A DNA stretch of 64,000 nucleotides. Source: an uncultured Chlamydiae bacterium. GTDB taxonomy: Bacteria > Chlamydiota > Chlamydiia > Chlamydiales > Rhabdochlamydiaceae. The position numbers and the translations under genes were made by a program. The notes under the pieces were generated by a model that saw only the letters and a program-made list of their open reading frames with translations, was not told the DNA's origin and searched no databases. The stretch is from contig CAMFIG010000002.1 of the NCBI GenBank assembly GCA_945952445.1, positions 37,004 to 101,003 on the forward strand, in the 5' to 3' direction. The stretch's first letter is position 1, and every line of letters begins with the position of its first letter. Of this stretch, positions 1 to 8,461 are shown piece by piece.

Positions 1-1
1 T

Positions 2-190
2 CTTTTATGGATCTATGACAGGGAAGTCCCCGATCTTCTTATCCATAGTCCTCCCCTGTTTATCCGCGATCTAGGACTCCATCAACACCTCACCCCTGGA
101 AGATCCAACGGTCTTATGAGCATGTATCTACGCATGAAACAAGAAGCGATCAGGCTTATACTCCAAGAGAATCACCGCCTTGCAAATTAA
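2..190 (+). CDS. C-terminal end of an unidentified protein (partial)
   Basis: An open frame of 62 codons runs from the window edge to a TAA at 188-190 with no internal stop. It ends in a charged helical tail (MKQEAIRLILQENHRLAN). Base composition falls sharply to AT-rich DNA just after the stop, as at a gene end. The start lies outside the window. I do not recognise the family. It could be a chance open frame, but the composition change argues for a real 3' end. Confidence 0.5.
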   Translation, partial: LLWIYDREVPDLLIHSPPLFIRDLGLHQHLTPGRSNGLMSMYLRMKQEAIRLILQENHRLAN

Positions 191-370
191 AAAATTTAGA
201 TTTGCAAAAATCAAAAAATATATCTCCATTCGATTTGCATGTTAATAATTCATTAACGTTTAATAAAATAACAAAACAAGATAAAATACATACGTTAAAC
301 AAACAGAATTTATGTTTTTCAATAAATCACTAAATCGAAAATGCTTTAACATTAAAAAAGGAGATACACG

Positions 371-1258
371 ATGTCTATACCTACTCTTCCAAGCCATAGA
401 GCTACTTCTCTTCCCGCAACCACAGACGAAAAAAAAACATATTTATCTCGCTCGATCGAAACGATCTCCTTAGAACACGAAACCTCCCTACGTAGAACCA
501 GTAAATTATGGAAAGCTGCAGCCATCGCTTCCGGCATTGCCTTGTTAATTCTCTCTTGCGGAACTCTTGCCGCAGTCAGTTTTTTTTCTTCAGGATCTAC
601 CCTTCTTTATAGCTCCCCCATCATCATGATGACGACATTTCCCCTTATGTCGCGTATCGTCGGAAAATTCCTATCCCACTCTAACGAAGCTCTTTCCTTA
701 GCAGAACAAGCCAAGGAGATCCGCTTTCTTTTAGATTCCTTTCCCACAACAAAAGAAGGCATGAAGCAAGAATTACAAAATCTGGGCATACCTCTAGAAG
801 GGCTGCCTGAAGATCTCACAATGGTAAGGCCTCTTTTAGCGCATCATCTATACTGGAAAAAGCAAACGAAATCTTTGACAGAAGCAAGCCAAGAACTATC
901 CAGAGAAACTTGCCGTATCTCTCTATTGAAAGACCCTAAAGAGATAGAAAATCTACCTAAAATGAGAGAAGAAGTTCTGTCTTTAGAACAAACTGCGATG
1001 ATTGCAAAAACACGAGCTGCATTTTTCTATGGGATTTTGAAAAAGCCTCTATATGAGCACTCTTTTTCAGAAGTTATCCAGTTCCGTCTGACTCCCTTTG
1101 CCGAAAGACAGCTTGAAAAGCGATTCTGCTCTCCTGATGCCAATGTATTTGTAGAATTTCTTCAATCTAAAGCAAGACCTATAGAGATGCATGAAGTCGC
1201 TACCAACAGCTCAATCCCAAGGCTCGCAGAACGTTTAATGGCAGGGATTCCCGCTTAA
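371..1258 (+). CDS. Candidate inclusion-membrane (Inc-like) protein with a bilobed hydrophobic domain
   Basis: The 295-aa protein has a polar N-terminus of about 50 residues and then two closely spaced hydrophobic segments (about residues 52-72 and 80-97), separated by a short SSGS-containing turn. A roughly 195-residue charged, helical cytosolic-type tail follows. This bilobed layout without a signal peptide is the hallmark of chlamydial Inc proteins, which are type III secreted into the inclusion membrane with both ends facing the host. The start is fixed by AAGGAG seven bases before the ATG. The leader from 191 to 370 is very AT-rich, as for other orphan genes here. Its stop overlaps the stop of the convergent M24 peptidase gene at TTAA. 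No homolog is recognised; the Inc assignment is structural inference. Confidence 0.75.
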   Translation: MSIPTLPSHRATSLPATTDEKKTYLSRSIETISLEHETSLRRTSKLWKAAAIASGIALLILSCGTLAAVSFFSSGSTLLYSSPIIMMTTFPLMSRIVGKFLSHSNEALSLAEQAKEIRFLLDSFPTTKEGMKQELQNLGIPLEGLPEDLTMVRPLLAHHLYWKKQTKSLTEASQELSRETCRISLLKDPKEIENLPKMREEVLSLEQTAMIAKTRAAFFYGILKKPLYEHSFSEVIQFRLTPFAERQLEKRFCSPDANVFVEFLQSKARPIEMHEVATNSSIPRLAERLMAGIPA

Positions 1259-2433
1259 AGCAAAGAGACGATCTCGTCTTGTATCCCTCCGCTGATTTCA
1301 ACTTGGTTTTTCTCCGTAATGAATAGATCATATTCAAGGCGAACTCCAAATTGCTGAGGGAGATAGATGCCTGGTTCTATTGAAAAACAGGTTCTAGGAA
1401 GAATAGGCCTTTCATCCCATGTCTCTATGCTATCCATATGCGTGCCAGGACCATGATCCGAAGTGTGGATGTTATGTCCTGTTCGGTGGATGAAGAACTC
1501 CCCGAAACCCGCTTCGTCAATCACTTTCCTAGCTGCTATATCCACTTCATAGCCATAGAGAGGAAGAGAACCTCTACAGCGCTCCTGCACAAGGGCTGTA
1601 GCCTCTTTTTGCGCTCTTCGGACAAGAGAAAAAACCTCTTTTTGTAAAGTGGTCGGCTGCGTATCTGCAATAGCTACGCGAGAGATATCTGCATACACTG
1701 CATTGCTTTTCTTTTTCTTACACCAAAGATCGATCAATACAAAATCTCCTCTGCAAATTTCCCTGTGCTTTTCTCGAGAGGGGCAATAAGGGGGAAGACT
1801 GCTATGGTCTGCTACAGCACAAATTGGATCACCCTCAGAAATGCAGCCATGCGAGGCAAACTCCGCTAAGATCCATTGCTGCACATCGTATTCCGTCACT
1901 TTTATTCCTTTTACCAGCAGCTCTCGCAACCTTTCCCATACCATAGACGCTGTCTTATCTAATACTTCAGCAGATTCTAGATGCAGAGCTCTTTGCTCTT
2001 CTGTCCAGACACAGCTGTAATGCTGAAGAAAACCGCTAGAAGAAACTACTTTCGGGACAAATTCTCGCACAAGGTCCAGAATGCCTCCATCTACATAAGA
2101 GACGTAAGGGATCGCATTTCTAGGAGAATATTCCATAGCAATTCGAGTAGATCCCTCTAAAATGCTTTTTAAATGTTCTTCCAGGATCTGCCAACGGAAA
2201 TACACCAAAGTCCTACCCGGAAGCGATTCTAAAACATGGCTCTCCGTTGCATGGACAATCTTGACGGGATCTCCTTTAGCCGGAATCCAATAAAATAAAC
2301 GCCTTGTCAAGTGTTGCGACTCTGGGATTTGTAAAAAATCGATAGCAAGAGCATTTCTTTTTTGAAAATCATATAAGAGCCACCCATCCACCTGCTCTTC
2401 TTGCAGTCGCTTTTGCACATCGTAGATTTTCAC
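1255..2433 (-). CDS. M24-family metallopeptidase (Xaa-Pro aminopeptidase-like)
   Basis: This is a pita-bread-fold aminopeptidase of the M24 (creatinase/aminopeptidase P) family, expected to release N-terminal residues before proline in the cytoplasm with two bound metal ions. The N-terminal half is the creatinase-type domain. The C-terminal half carries the ligand set in order: Asp in VLIDLW, Asp in YADISR, His in HRTGHN, Glu in SIEPGIY and Glu in VRLEYD. The open frame could begin at a GTG at 2460 inside the upstream HEAT-protein gene. However, AGGAAG lies five bases before the GTG at 2433, so I chose the shorter 392-aa form (VKIYDVQKRL), which leaves an 11-base gap to the upstream stop. It is probably co-transcribed with the HEAT gene. 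Substrate is unknown. Confidence 0.85.
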   Translation of the reverse strand: MKIYDVQKRLQEEQVDGWLLYDFQKRNALAIDFLQIPESQHLTRRLFYWIPAKGDPVKIVHATESHVLESLPGRTLVYFRWQILEEHLKSILEGSTRIAMEYSPRNAIPYVSYVDGGILDLVREFVPKVVSSSGFLQHYSCVWTEEQRALHLESAEVLDKTASMVWERLRELLVKGIKVTEYDVQQWILAEFASHGCISEGDPICAVADHSSLPPYCPSREKHREICRGDFVLIDLWCKKKKSNAVYADISRVAIADTQPTTLQKEVFSLVRRAQKEATALVQERCRGSLPLYGYEVDIAARKVIDEAGFGEFFIHRTGHNIHTSDHGPGTHMDSIETWDERPILPRTCFSIEPGIYLPQQFGVRLEYDLFITEKNQVEISGGIQDEIVSLL

Positions 2434-2444
2434 AATATCTTCCT

Positions 2445-4175
2445 TTAGTGGTATAAACACTGGATTAAAGCAGAAGCTGCTACTACACGCAAGGTTTGAA
2501 AAGGCTCTTTCAAAACTTCAACTAAAAAGGGGATCGAAGAAGGATCTCCGATATGGCCTAACGCCTCTAGAATGTAGATCTTCATCTCTCTGTCTACTTT
2601 CCCATACGCATCCATAAGCACCGATACGGAAGAGATATCGCTGCCTACCAAAGCCAAGATCAAAGCGGCCTGGATTCTAATCTTATCGTCAGGGTCGCTG
2701 AGTAGAAGACGCACCTCGTCCAAAGCACTTTCATCGCCCTCTTCAAGAAGTGTAGCGGCCGCAGCACCTGTCACGCCCCAAGACTGGTTTTTTAAAAATT
2801 CTTTCACAGCCTCTAAAGCTTTTGGATGCCTTACGATACTGAGTATCGATAAAATATCGAGTTTGACAAGTTGATCTACCACATCAGGATAACGAGGAAT
2901 CTGCTCGATATGGCGCACTTTGCTGGGAGCTAAGCTTCGAAACAATCCCCCCGCTCTCTCTTCCCACATCCACAAATTATTTCCTGAAGCAATCAGCTCT
3001 TGGAATAATACCTGAGAGGCAAGCTCCCTCTCTTTTTTTTGCCCAATTAAACCAATTGCTAAATTTACCTTTGTATAGGGATCTATCTGCGAGCGGATCT
3101 CTTTTGCAGCCAGATCCACTCCAAAAGAACCGGTCACAGCCACTGCTGCTGCTGCCAGGCGTTTAGCATCAAGAGTATCTTGTTCAAGCCATCGCTCCAG
3201 CTCCTGAATCCCTATCTCTGCTCCTAAAACTGTCGCCAACCATCCTGCCGTGATTGAAACTTCAGCAATGGGATCTTCTAAGTTTTTTTGGATAAGATCT
3301 ACAACAGTACGATCCTGGATCACTCGGATCTGAAGAAAACCAAGACAGCGCATTGCAGCCACTCTCACATCGGGATTTGCATCGCTGAGTAGCGGCACTA
3401 ATTTAGGAACCTCATCTCGGAGGTCGAGATGGGCGATCAGCTGGCATGCAAGCTCTCTAAGCCCTGCTCTTTCGCTATGCAATAATGCGTCTAACTCTGT
3501 TGGCTCTAACGCGTCATACATGTGCACTAGGGAGAAAATGGCTGCAACCTTTTCTTCTGCCAAGGTTTTTGGGTGCGCAATAATCTCTTTAAGCTGATTC
3601 TGCGCGTTCCTTATCCTCAAAGCACCGATAGCTTTAATCACTTCTAAACGAACAAACCATACTTTTTCTTCCGTTAAAAGACGCTTGAGTTCTTCCTGCA
3701 GAGGAGCATCTCCATAGGAAGCAGACAGCTTAACTGCCATGCTCCTCAAAAGCGCATTGGAACCTTTAAGCTCTTTTAGCAAAATGGGAAGAGCTCTAGC
3801 ATCTTGTGTAAAAGCGGCGCCGAGAAGAGAATAGAAACGAACCATAACAAGAGGAGAAGCATCCCCTTTATTCAATACTCCCCAAGCTAAGAGTTCAAAC
3901 ATCGGTCGCGTGGTCTGCTGACCTAAAGACTTAGACAAAGCAAGAAAGGTTTCAAAGGCTTCTACTTCCTCTCCCCCAGCGCAAAGCGCCTCCAGATAAG
4001 CCATAGAAACTTTTGTCGACTGAGGATGGTCAAGAGCTGCCTGTCTTGCTTCTTGGACAGCAGAAAATGGATCTTGTATCAGGAGATGATTATGGATCCT
4101 TTTGACAACATCCTCTTCCTGCACTGCATAAAGAGAAAGACCCCACAGACAAACAACCCATGCGTATTTTGCCAT
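2445..4175 (-). CDS. Exported HEAT-repeat protein
   Basis: After a signal-peptide-like start (MAKYAWVVCLWGLSLYA) the protein is an almost continuous series of HEAT/armadillo-type helical pairs. Recurrent signatures are DANPDVRVAAMRCLG, DPDDKIRIQAALILA and an IGDPSSIPFLVEVL segment near the end. Such solenoids act as protein-binding scaffolds; the partner is unknown. The longest frame starts at a TTG at 4187 inside the HIT gene. The ATG at 4175 gives a clean signal peptide and sits four bases after the HIT stop codon, suggesting translational coupling. I recall a HEAT-type conserved protein beside the HIT and MYG1 genes in Chlamydia (the CT384-CT387 region), so this looks like an ancestral chlamydial cluster. 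Periplasmic or outer-membrane location is inferred. Confidence 0.82.
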   Translation of the reverse strand: MAKYAWVVCLWGLSLYAVQEEDVVKRIHNHLLIQDPFSAVQEARQAALDHPQSTKVSMAYLEALCAGGEEVEAFETFLALSKSLGQQTTRPMFELLAWGVLNKGDASPLVMVRFYSLLGAAFTQDARALPILLKELKGSNALLRSMAVKLSASYGDAPLQEELKRLLTEEKVWFVRLEVIKAIGALRIRNAQNQLKEIIAHPKTLAEEKVAAIFSLVHMYDALEPTELDALLHSERAGLRELACQLIAHLDLRDEVPKLVPLLSDANPDVRVAAMRCLGFLQIRVIQDRTVVDLIQKNLEDPIAEVSITAGWLATVLGAEIGIQELERWLEQDTLDAKRLAAAAVAVTGSFGVDLAAKEIRSQIDPYTKVNLAIGLIGQKKERELASQVLFQELIASGNNLWMWEERAGGLFRSLAPSKVRHIEQIPRYPDVVDQLVKLDILSILSIVRHPKALEAVKEFLKNQSWGVTGAAAATLLEEGDESALDEVRLLLSDPDDKIRIQAALILALVGSDISSVSVLMDAYGKVDREMKIYILEALGHIGDPSSIPFLVEVLKEPFQTLRVVAASALIQCLYH

Positions 4176-4179
4176 ACAA

Positions 4180-4524
4180 TCAGCCAAGGCCCGTATGCGA
4201 GACTAGGGGCTTTCCTCCAATTAAGTGAAAATGGAGATGAAAAACTACTTGGCCAGCTTCTGAACCATTGTTTGTTAACAGGCGATATCCTTTAGCAATC
4301 CCAAATTGGTCTGCGAGCTTCTGAGCTACCCCGACCATTTCAGCAATGAGAGGTAGATCTCCCGGTTCCACCGATTGAAGATTGGGGATCTCCTTTTTAG
4401 GAACGATTAAAATATGAACAGGCGCCTTTGGAGCGATGTCTTTAAAGGCAAGAATCTTCTCGTTTTCAAAAACTTTTTGACAAGGAAGCTCTCCTCGGAT
4501 AATTTTTCCAAATACCGTACTCAT
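4180..4524 (-). CDS. HIT-family (HinT-like) nucleotide hydrolase/transferase
   Basis: A 114-aa histidine-triad protein. The C-terminal HLHFHLIGG is the diagnostic His-x-His-x-His motif whose central His attacks the alpha-phosphate of AMP-conjugated substrates. The N-terminal part (TVFGKIIRGELPCQKVFEN, IAPKAPVHILIVPK) is typical of bacterial HinT, normally 110-120 aa. A longer frame starts at 4584. The ATG at 4524 is chosen because AAGGAA lies just before it and it overlaps the MYG1 stop as ATGA. It is translationally coupled to MYG1 upstream and to the HEAT gene downstream. It corresponds to the gene called ycfF (CT385) in C. trachomatis as I recall it. Physiological substrate is unknown; purine phosphoramidates are hydrolysed by the family. 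Confidence 0.92.
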   Translation of the reverse strand: MSTVFGKIIRGELPCQKVFENEKILAFKDIAPKAPVHILIVPKKEIPNLQSVEPGDLPLIAEMVGVAQKLADQFGIAKGYRLLTNNGSEAGQVVFHLHFHLIGGKPLVSHTGLG

Positions 4525-5396
4525 TTTATTCCTTGATTTAGCACATATTCTAAAGCTTTCATCGCATCCTCTTTCGTTTCCCAAACAGAAATAAAACGCC
4601 CCTTATGACAAAAAAGCGCTCCGGGGATTTGTGAAACCTGCTTGAGTTCTTGCTCGAGCAATCCCGCCCACTCCAGAGGAAGAGGCACTCGGACCTTCAT
4701 CCTGTCTTCGTTGGAAGGCGGGATGCCCCGTAGCTTCCAATGCGAGCCCGATGGCATGATGATAAAGAGCGCTGGATGACGCTCTCCACCTGCCGCAAAA
4801 AACACATCCATCCAAGGCATCGCTTCGTCAAAATAGAGATACTTATTTCCCAAAGCCATCGCGCTCAGGACTTTTTCCCGGCATGATTCTATGTAAGCAA
4901 AACGACCAAAAGCCCTCTCCAAATACCCCAATACAAAATCGACAGCTTGAAAAAATGCCTTGTCTTGCAAATCCTGCGGAGCATTGTACTCAACCGGAAC
5001 AAAATTGCTAATGATCTGAGAAAACGTACAAACACCCGGCGTTAATTCTGCCTTGCCTATATCATGGGCATCAATTCCATGAATCAAAGAATGACATAAT
5101 AGGGCGTACTGACTTGCATCTACAACGCGCTCATCACGCAGAAAAGCCCAAACCATGCCAGCACTGCTCCACTCCCCAGTATATGACACTTGGTGGTGGT
5201 CAAACCGTTTTTTTTCTGGACAATACTCTCCCCCCACATCACATACATACTCACATTCCGCCAAGACAGCAGAATCCCGCGTTCTATGGATCTTATCTCT
5301 ATCGATCCGGTCAAAAAACAAAAGCAAAGCACATGCAGTCACCTCATCTGCATGAAATGTGCCATTATGCGTACCAAAGCTGCGAGCAACAATCAT
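4521..5396 (-). CDS. MYG1/UPF0160-family metal-dependent protein
   Basis: The 291-aa protein starts with SFGTHNGTFHADEVTAC, the conserved MYG1 opening that carries metal-binding His and Asp. A later RFDHHQVSY gives the DHH-like motif. Eukaryotic MYG1 has been described as a 3'-5' RNA exonuclease; the bacterial members are largely uncharacterised, often called metal-dependent hydrolases. Length matches the family (about 290-330 aa). AGAGGATTT precedes the ATG at 5396. The stop overlaps the HIT start by four bases, so the two proteins are probably made in coupled fashion. It is the likely equivalent of CT386 of C. trachomatis. Confidence 0.88.
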   Translation of the reverse strand: MIVARSFGTHNGTFHADEVTACALLLFFDRIDRDKIHRTRDSAVLAECEYVCDVGGEYCPEKKRFDHHQVSYTGEWSSAGMVWAFLRDERVVDASQYALLCHSLIHGIDAHDIGKAELTPGVCTFSQIISNFVPVEYNAPQDLQDKAFFQAVDFVLGYLERAFGRFAYIESCREKVLSAMALGNKYLYFDEAMPWMDVFFAAGGERHPALFIIMPSGSHWKLRGIPPSNEDRMKVRVPLPLEWAGLLEQELKQVSQIPGALFCHKGRFISVWETKEDAMKALEYVLNQGIK

Positions 5397-5502
5397 AAAT
5401 CCTCTTGAGAAAACCGGAAGGAGTTCAGTGTAGAACCGACAGTGAAAAATTGCAATAGCCTAAAGAAAAAAAACTCTTATTTATCATAGTAAAATTTTTC
5501 AA

Positions 5503-7623
5503 TCAACTTACCGTAACAAATCCATCTGGATAGATAGGGCCATTTTTGCCGATCTCCAGATTGCCAGCCAGGTATCTCTTGTAGATCTTAAGGCCTTGTT
5601 TGGCGTTCTGGACACAATAGAAGCAATTGCTGACCCACTCAGACCCTGCAATCGTTCCTGAAGCCAAATTGCATTGGAACCGATGGGTGATCTTCTCCTT
5701 CCAGTACCCTGGATCTCCAAAAAGAAGAACAGGCGTTGCAAGGATCGATCCCACTTTTCTGCGGACCTCTTCAAGACAATATTCAAAATCCGTTCCAATG
5801 CCCCCTGCTAAAAAAATGGGGAAATCAAGGTGAAATTCCGCCTGTCTTTCTACTAGGCGATCCAAACGATAGGTCATCTTAATATCAATATAGGGATTTT
5901 GCTTTTGCTCATTGACTACAGCTTTTGTTTTCGCGCCAAAGTCAACCACATTTGCACAGGAAAGCAGCCCGAGTTTTTTTGCTACTCGGTTACCCATCTC
6001 CATGACTCCTGGCCCACCTCCTGTAATAAGGGCGATAGGTGTTGTCTTATTCAGCAAAGGATGATCGACCTCATGGCGCATCTCTTCCATCCCCTGTAAA
6101 AGACTTTGCAACTCAACCTCAAAGTCTCCCGACATGAGGTTAGAACCATAAATTCCAAATGAAGCAGCTTTGAGAAAATCTTCCACTAAAGGCAATGGAA
6201 CGAACATCCCGGTATCCTTGTTAGGCTTTGGAACATACTGCAAAATATTCTTCGTTTTTTGATCAACCCAAAACACTGGAATCGCAAACTTGGCTAAGTC
6301 TTGTAGCATCGATCGATCTTCATGAGAGAAAAACTCTCCATAGGAAAGAGAGGGATATTGGAAATAGATTCCCTTCAAGCAGCGATGCACCTGCTCGCCT
6401 AGAAGGATCTTTTTCATTAAAGGAGATGGAAAATAGCGAACAAAAAGAACTCCCTGGCTTGTAATCAATCCTTCTTCAATGGCTCGTAAAAATGGGTAGG
6501 CAGGCTGCTGTTCAATATATTGCTCGACAAGTAACATCTGTCTTTCCGGCTGATAAATCATCCCGGGAAATTCATGAAAGTGAGGCTCTCTTGCAATCCA
6601 ATCTTCTGGTTTTAAACGCAGAAGCTGCTCTCCTTTGACAACAAATACAGCCGTCTTATGGTGCAAAGGCCCCGGAGCTGTATCAAAGGCTTTAAAAAGG
6701 GCTTCCCGGTCTTCTAGACAACTTTGGAGCTGATCTCTATCTGCAAAAAAAACGTGTTCTCGATGAGGCTCTAAAGTATAGAATTCCAAGGGAATGGTTT
6801 TGACTTCAGAAGATCCATGCCCAAATAACTCGTACACATCTCCTGAGGCTTTCGTATCAGGCTCCAACACATTGGCGGAAGTATGATAAACCCCTTCAGG
6901 AAGCAGTTCTTGTTTTACCTTACCAAAAGCCGTACGTATATGGAGTGGCTGGGTTCTTACAAGAAGAATTTCTTCCGGTTTGCAAACTCTTTTTCCTTGA
7001 GGCTCCCAATGTTGCAGCAATTGAAGCAAAGATCTCATCCGAAAGTGGGGGTATTTTAGAGCTTTGCCGAGTGCCGGCAAAAAACCTTCAATGGCTGCAT
7101 CATATTTGAGAACGCCGTCTTGCAAAGATAAAAAAGCGATGGTATATCCATCTCTTTTCTCCAAGACAAATTCATCTTCGCTTTTGGGTTCTCCCAGAAA
7201 TAAAAGAGGTCTTCCTATTCGGTCTTTACGATGAAACATCCGAAGCAGATAGTCAGGATCTCTAACCTTCCTTCTTTCATCTGCCGCAAAGAGCTTGCCA
7301 ATGTAAGAACCAATGGAGAGATTCTGCAATAAGATGCGAGCAGGGTTTCCATATGCTGTCAATGTAACTTTTACCGTAGCCGATCGATCGCGAAAAGAGA
7401 GACGATATTCTGATCCTACGCCGTCAAGACCGATTTGAGCCAGAGTACTTTTAAGGTTAAAAAAGACTTTTTCTTGTTCGATCTCAAACCCCTTGAATGC
7501 AGGAGAGATATTCTGAATCTGAATGGTAGCTTCTGCCGACTGCGGAGCGTTCAACGTGATTGCAGAGATATACCCATCCGGAGAGACAAGATCATAAAGA
7601 TCTGATATTAAATAACTTTCCAT
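5503..7623 (-). CDS. Large conserved chlamydial protein with a C-terminal LOG/lysine-decarboxylase-like domain
   Basis: The 706-aa protein has an N-terminal two-thirds that I cannot assign. It is followed by a Rossmann-like region of about 180 residues (roughly 470-650) with GIYGSNLMSGD, ITGGGPGVMEMGNRVA and AGGIGTDFEYCLEE. These match the nucleotide-binding GGGxGxM and PGGxGTxxE motifs of the LOG (cytokinin-activating phosphoribohydrolase) and related nucleotide 5'-monophosphate nucleosidase families, with the catalytic Glu kept. Activity on nucleotide monophosphates is therefore plausible but unproven. It lies 106 bases upstream of MYG1 on the same strand. I recall a hypothetical protein of similar size (CT387) at the same place in C. 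trachomatis, which supports vertical inheritance. The ribosome-binding site is weak. Confidence 0.75.
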   Translation of the reverse strand: MESYLISDLYDLVSPDGYISAITLNAPQSAEATIQIQNISPAFKGFEIEQEKVFFNLKSTLAQIGLDGVGSEYRLSFRDRSATVKVTLTAYGNPARILLQNLSIGSYIGKLFAADERRKVRDPDYLLRMFHRKDRIGRPLLFLGEPKSEDEFVLEKRDGYTIAFLSLQDGVLKYDAAIEGFLPALGKALKYPHFRMRSLLQLLQHWEPQGKRVCKPEEILLVRTQPLHIRTAFGKVKQELLPEGVYHTSANVLEPDTKASGDVYELFGHGSSEVKTIPLEFYTLEPHREHVFFADRDQLQSCLEDREALFKAFDTAPGPLHHKTAVFVVKGEQLLRLKPEDWIAREPHFHEFPGMIYQPERQMLLVEQYIEQQPAYPFLRAIEEGLITSQGVLFVRYFPSPLMKKILLGEQVHRCLKGIYFQYPSLSYGEFFSHEDRSMLQDLAKFAIPVFWVDQKTKNILQYVPKPNKDTGMFVPLPLVEDFLKAASFGIYGSNLMSGDFEVELQSLLQGMEEMRHEVDHPLLNKTTPIALITGGGPGVMEMGNRVAKKLGLLSCANVVDFGAKTKAVVNEQKQNPYIDIKMTYRLDRLVERQAEFHLDFPIFLAGGIGTDFEYCLEEVRRKVGSILATPVLLFGDPGYWKEKITHRFQCNLASGTIAGSEWVSNCFYCVQNAKQGLKIYKRYLAGNLEIGKNGPIYPDGFVTVS

Positions 7624-7752
7624 GTAATAGATGTTTCTTTGCTAGATAAAACCGTGATATTACCGCTGAAACCTTAAGCTTGCAATCATTTTAGAAAAGC
7701 GCCTAAATCCACAAAAGCAGAGGTAGCTTGGCTCTTTTTCTTTTTTGAAGCC

Positions 7753-8418
7753 TTAACGAACACTCAGGATTGCTACACCAGCTCCAAGTTCCGGAAAATT
7801 GATAATTTCATAACCTTGTTTTTTCAGAAAAGGAACAATTTGTGCACAAGGCAATCCCCCTCCAGTATCATGAAAGGTAATTACACCTCCTCGCTTCATA
7901 AGCGGCAAAAAATTCAGAAAATCTCTACAGACTCCCTCAAAAGAATGGTCTGCATCAATATGTAGGTAATCGATCTGTCCCTTTTGCAATAAAAGCGATG
8001 CCTCATATGTATCCTGAATCCAAATCTCAATATCTGGGAAGGCCTGTTTAAAAAAATGCTCTTCAGACAACCATTGAGGTCTTCCAAAATCCCCCTTATT
8101 ACCATCTACAAGAAGCGTTCTAGCATTTTCTAGTTTAAGATCTCTCTGCGCTTGCCTCATCATTCTAGGCACAAATCCTCCACCAGATCCCAAGCAAACA
8201 CAAAACGTTGCTTTCTGCATATAAGCTAAAGCATAGTATAGCATTCCCGCTCCAAGATTATCATCCTCGGCAGCATGAGAATCAGCCCAAGCAGCTTCAT
8301 GAGTAAGGTATTCTCGAATGTATTTACAATTAACAAGAGAATTTATCGCGTCATTAGCATGGTTAGGGAATGTTGTTGTAGATAATCCTATTACAGCAAA
8401 ACAAAATAAGCCTTTCAT
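7753..8418 (-). CDS. Exported class I SAM-methyltransferase-like protein
   Basis: The core has a Rossmann methyltransferase look. FCVCLGSGGGFVPRMM is a motif I-like glycine loop, RTLLVDGNKGDF the acidic strand, and GQIDYLHIDADHSFEGVCRDF plus GGVITFHDTGGG are typical of the Methyltransf_24 group. The frame is open to 8472, but the ATG at 8418 yields a convincing signal peptide (MKGLFCFAVIGLSTTTFPNHA) and removes an overlap with the AlbA_2 gene, so I prefer it (221 aa). A signal peptide on a SAM-dependent enzyme is unusual because SAM is cytosolic. Either the protein is exported to the host side or the N-terminus is only a hydrophobic start. Substrate is unknown. It follows the AlbA_2 gene by 43 bases on the same strand. 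Confidence 0.7.
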   Translation of the reverse strand: MKGLFCFAVIGLSTTTFPNHANDAINSLVNCKYIREYLTHEAAWADSHAAEDDNLGAGMLYYALAYMQKATFCVCLGSGGGFVPRMMRQAQRDLKLENARTLLVDGNKGDFGRPQWLSEEHFFKQAFPDIEIWIQDTYEASLLLQKGQIDYLHIDADHSFEGVCRDFLNFLPLMKRGGVITFHDTGGGLPCAQIVPFLKKQGYEIINFPELGAGVAILSVR

Positions 8419-8461
8419 TTTGAATCTCGCTATTCCTATACCATCCAGGTTAATGGCCCAA

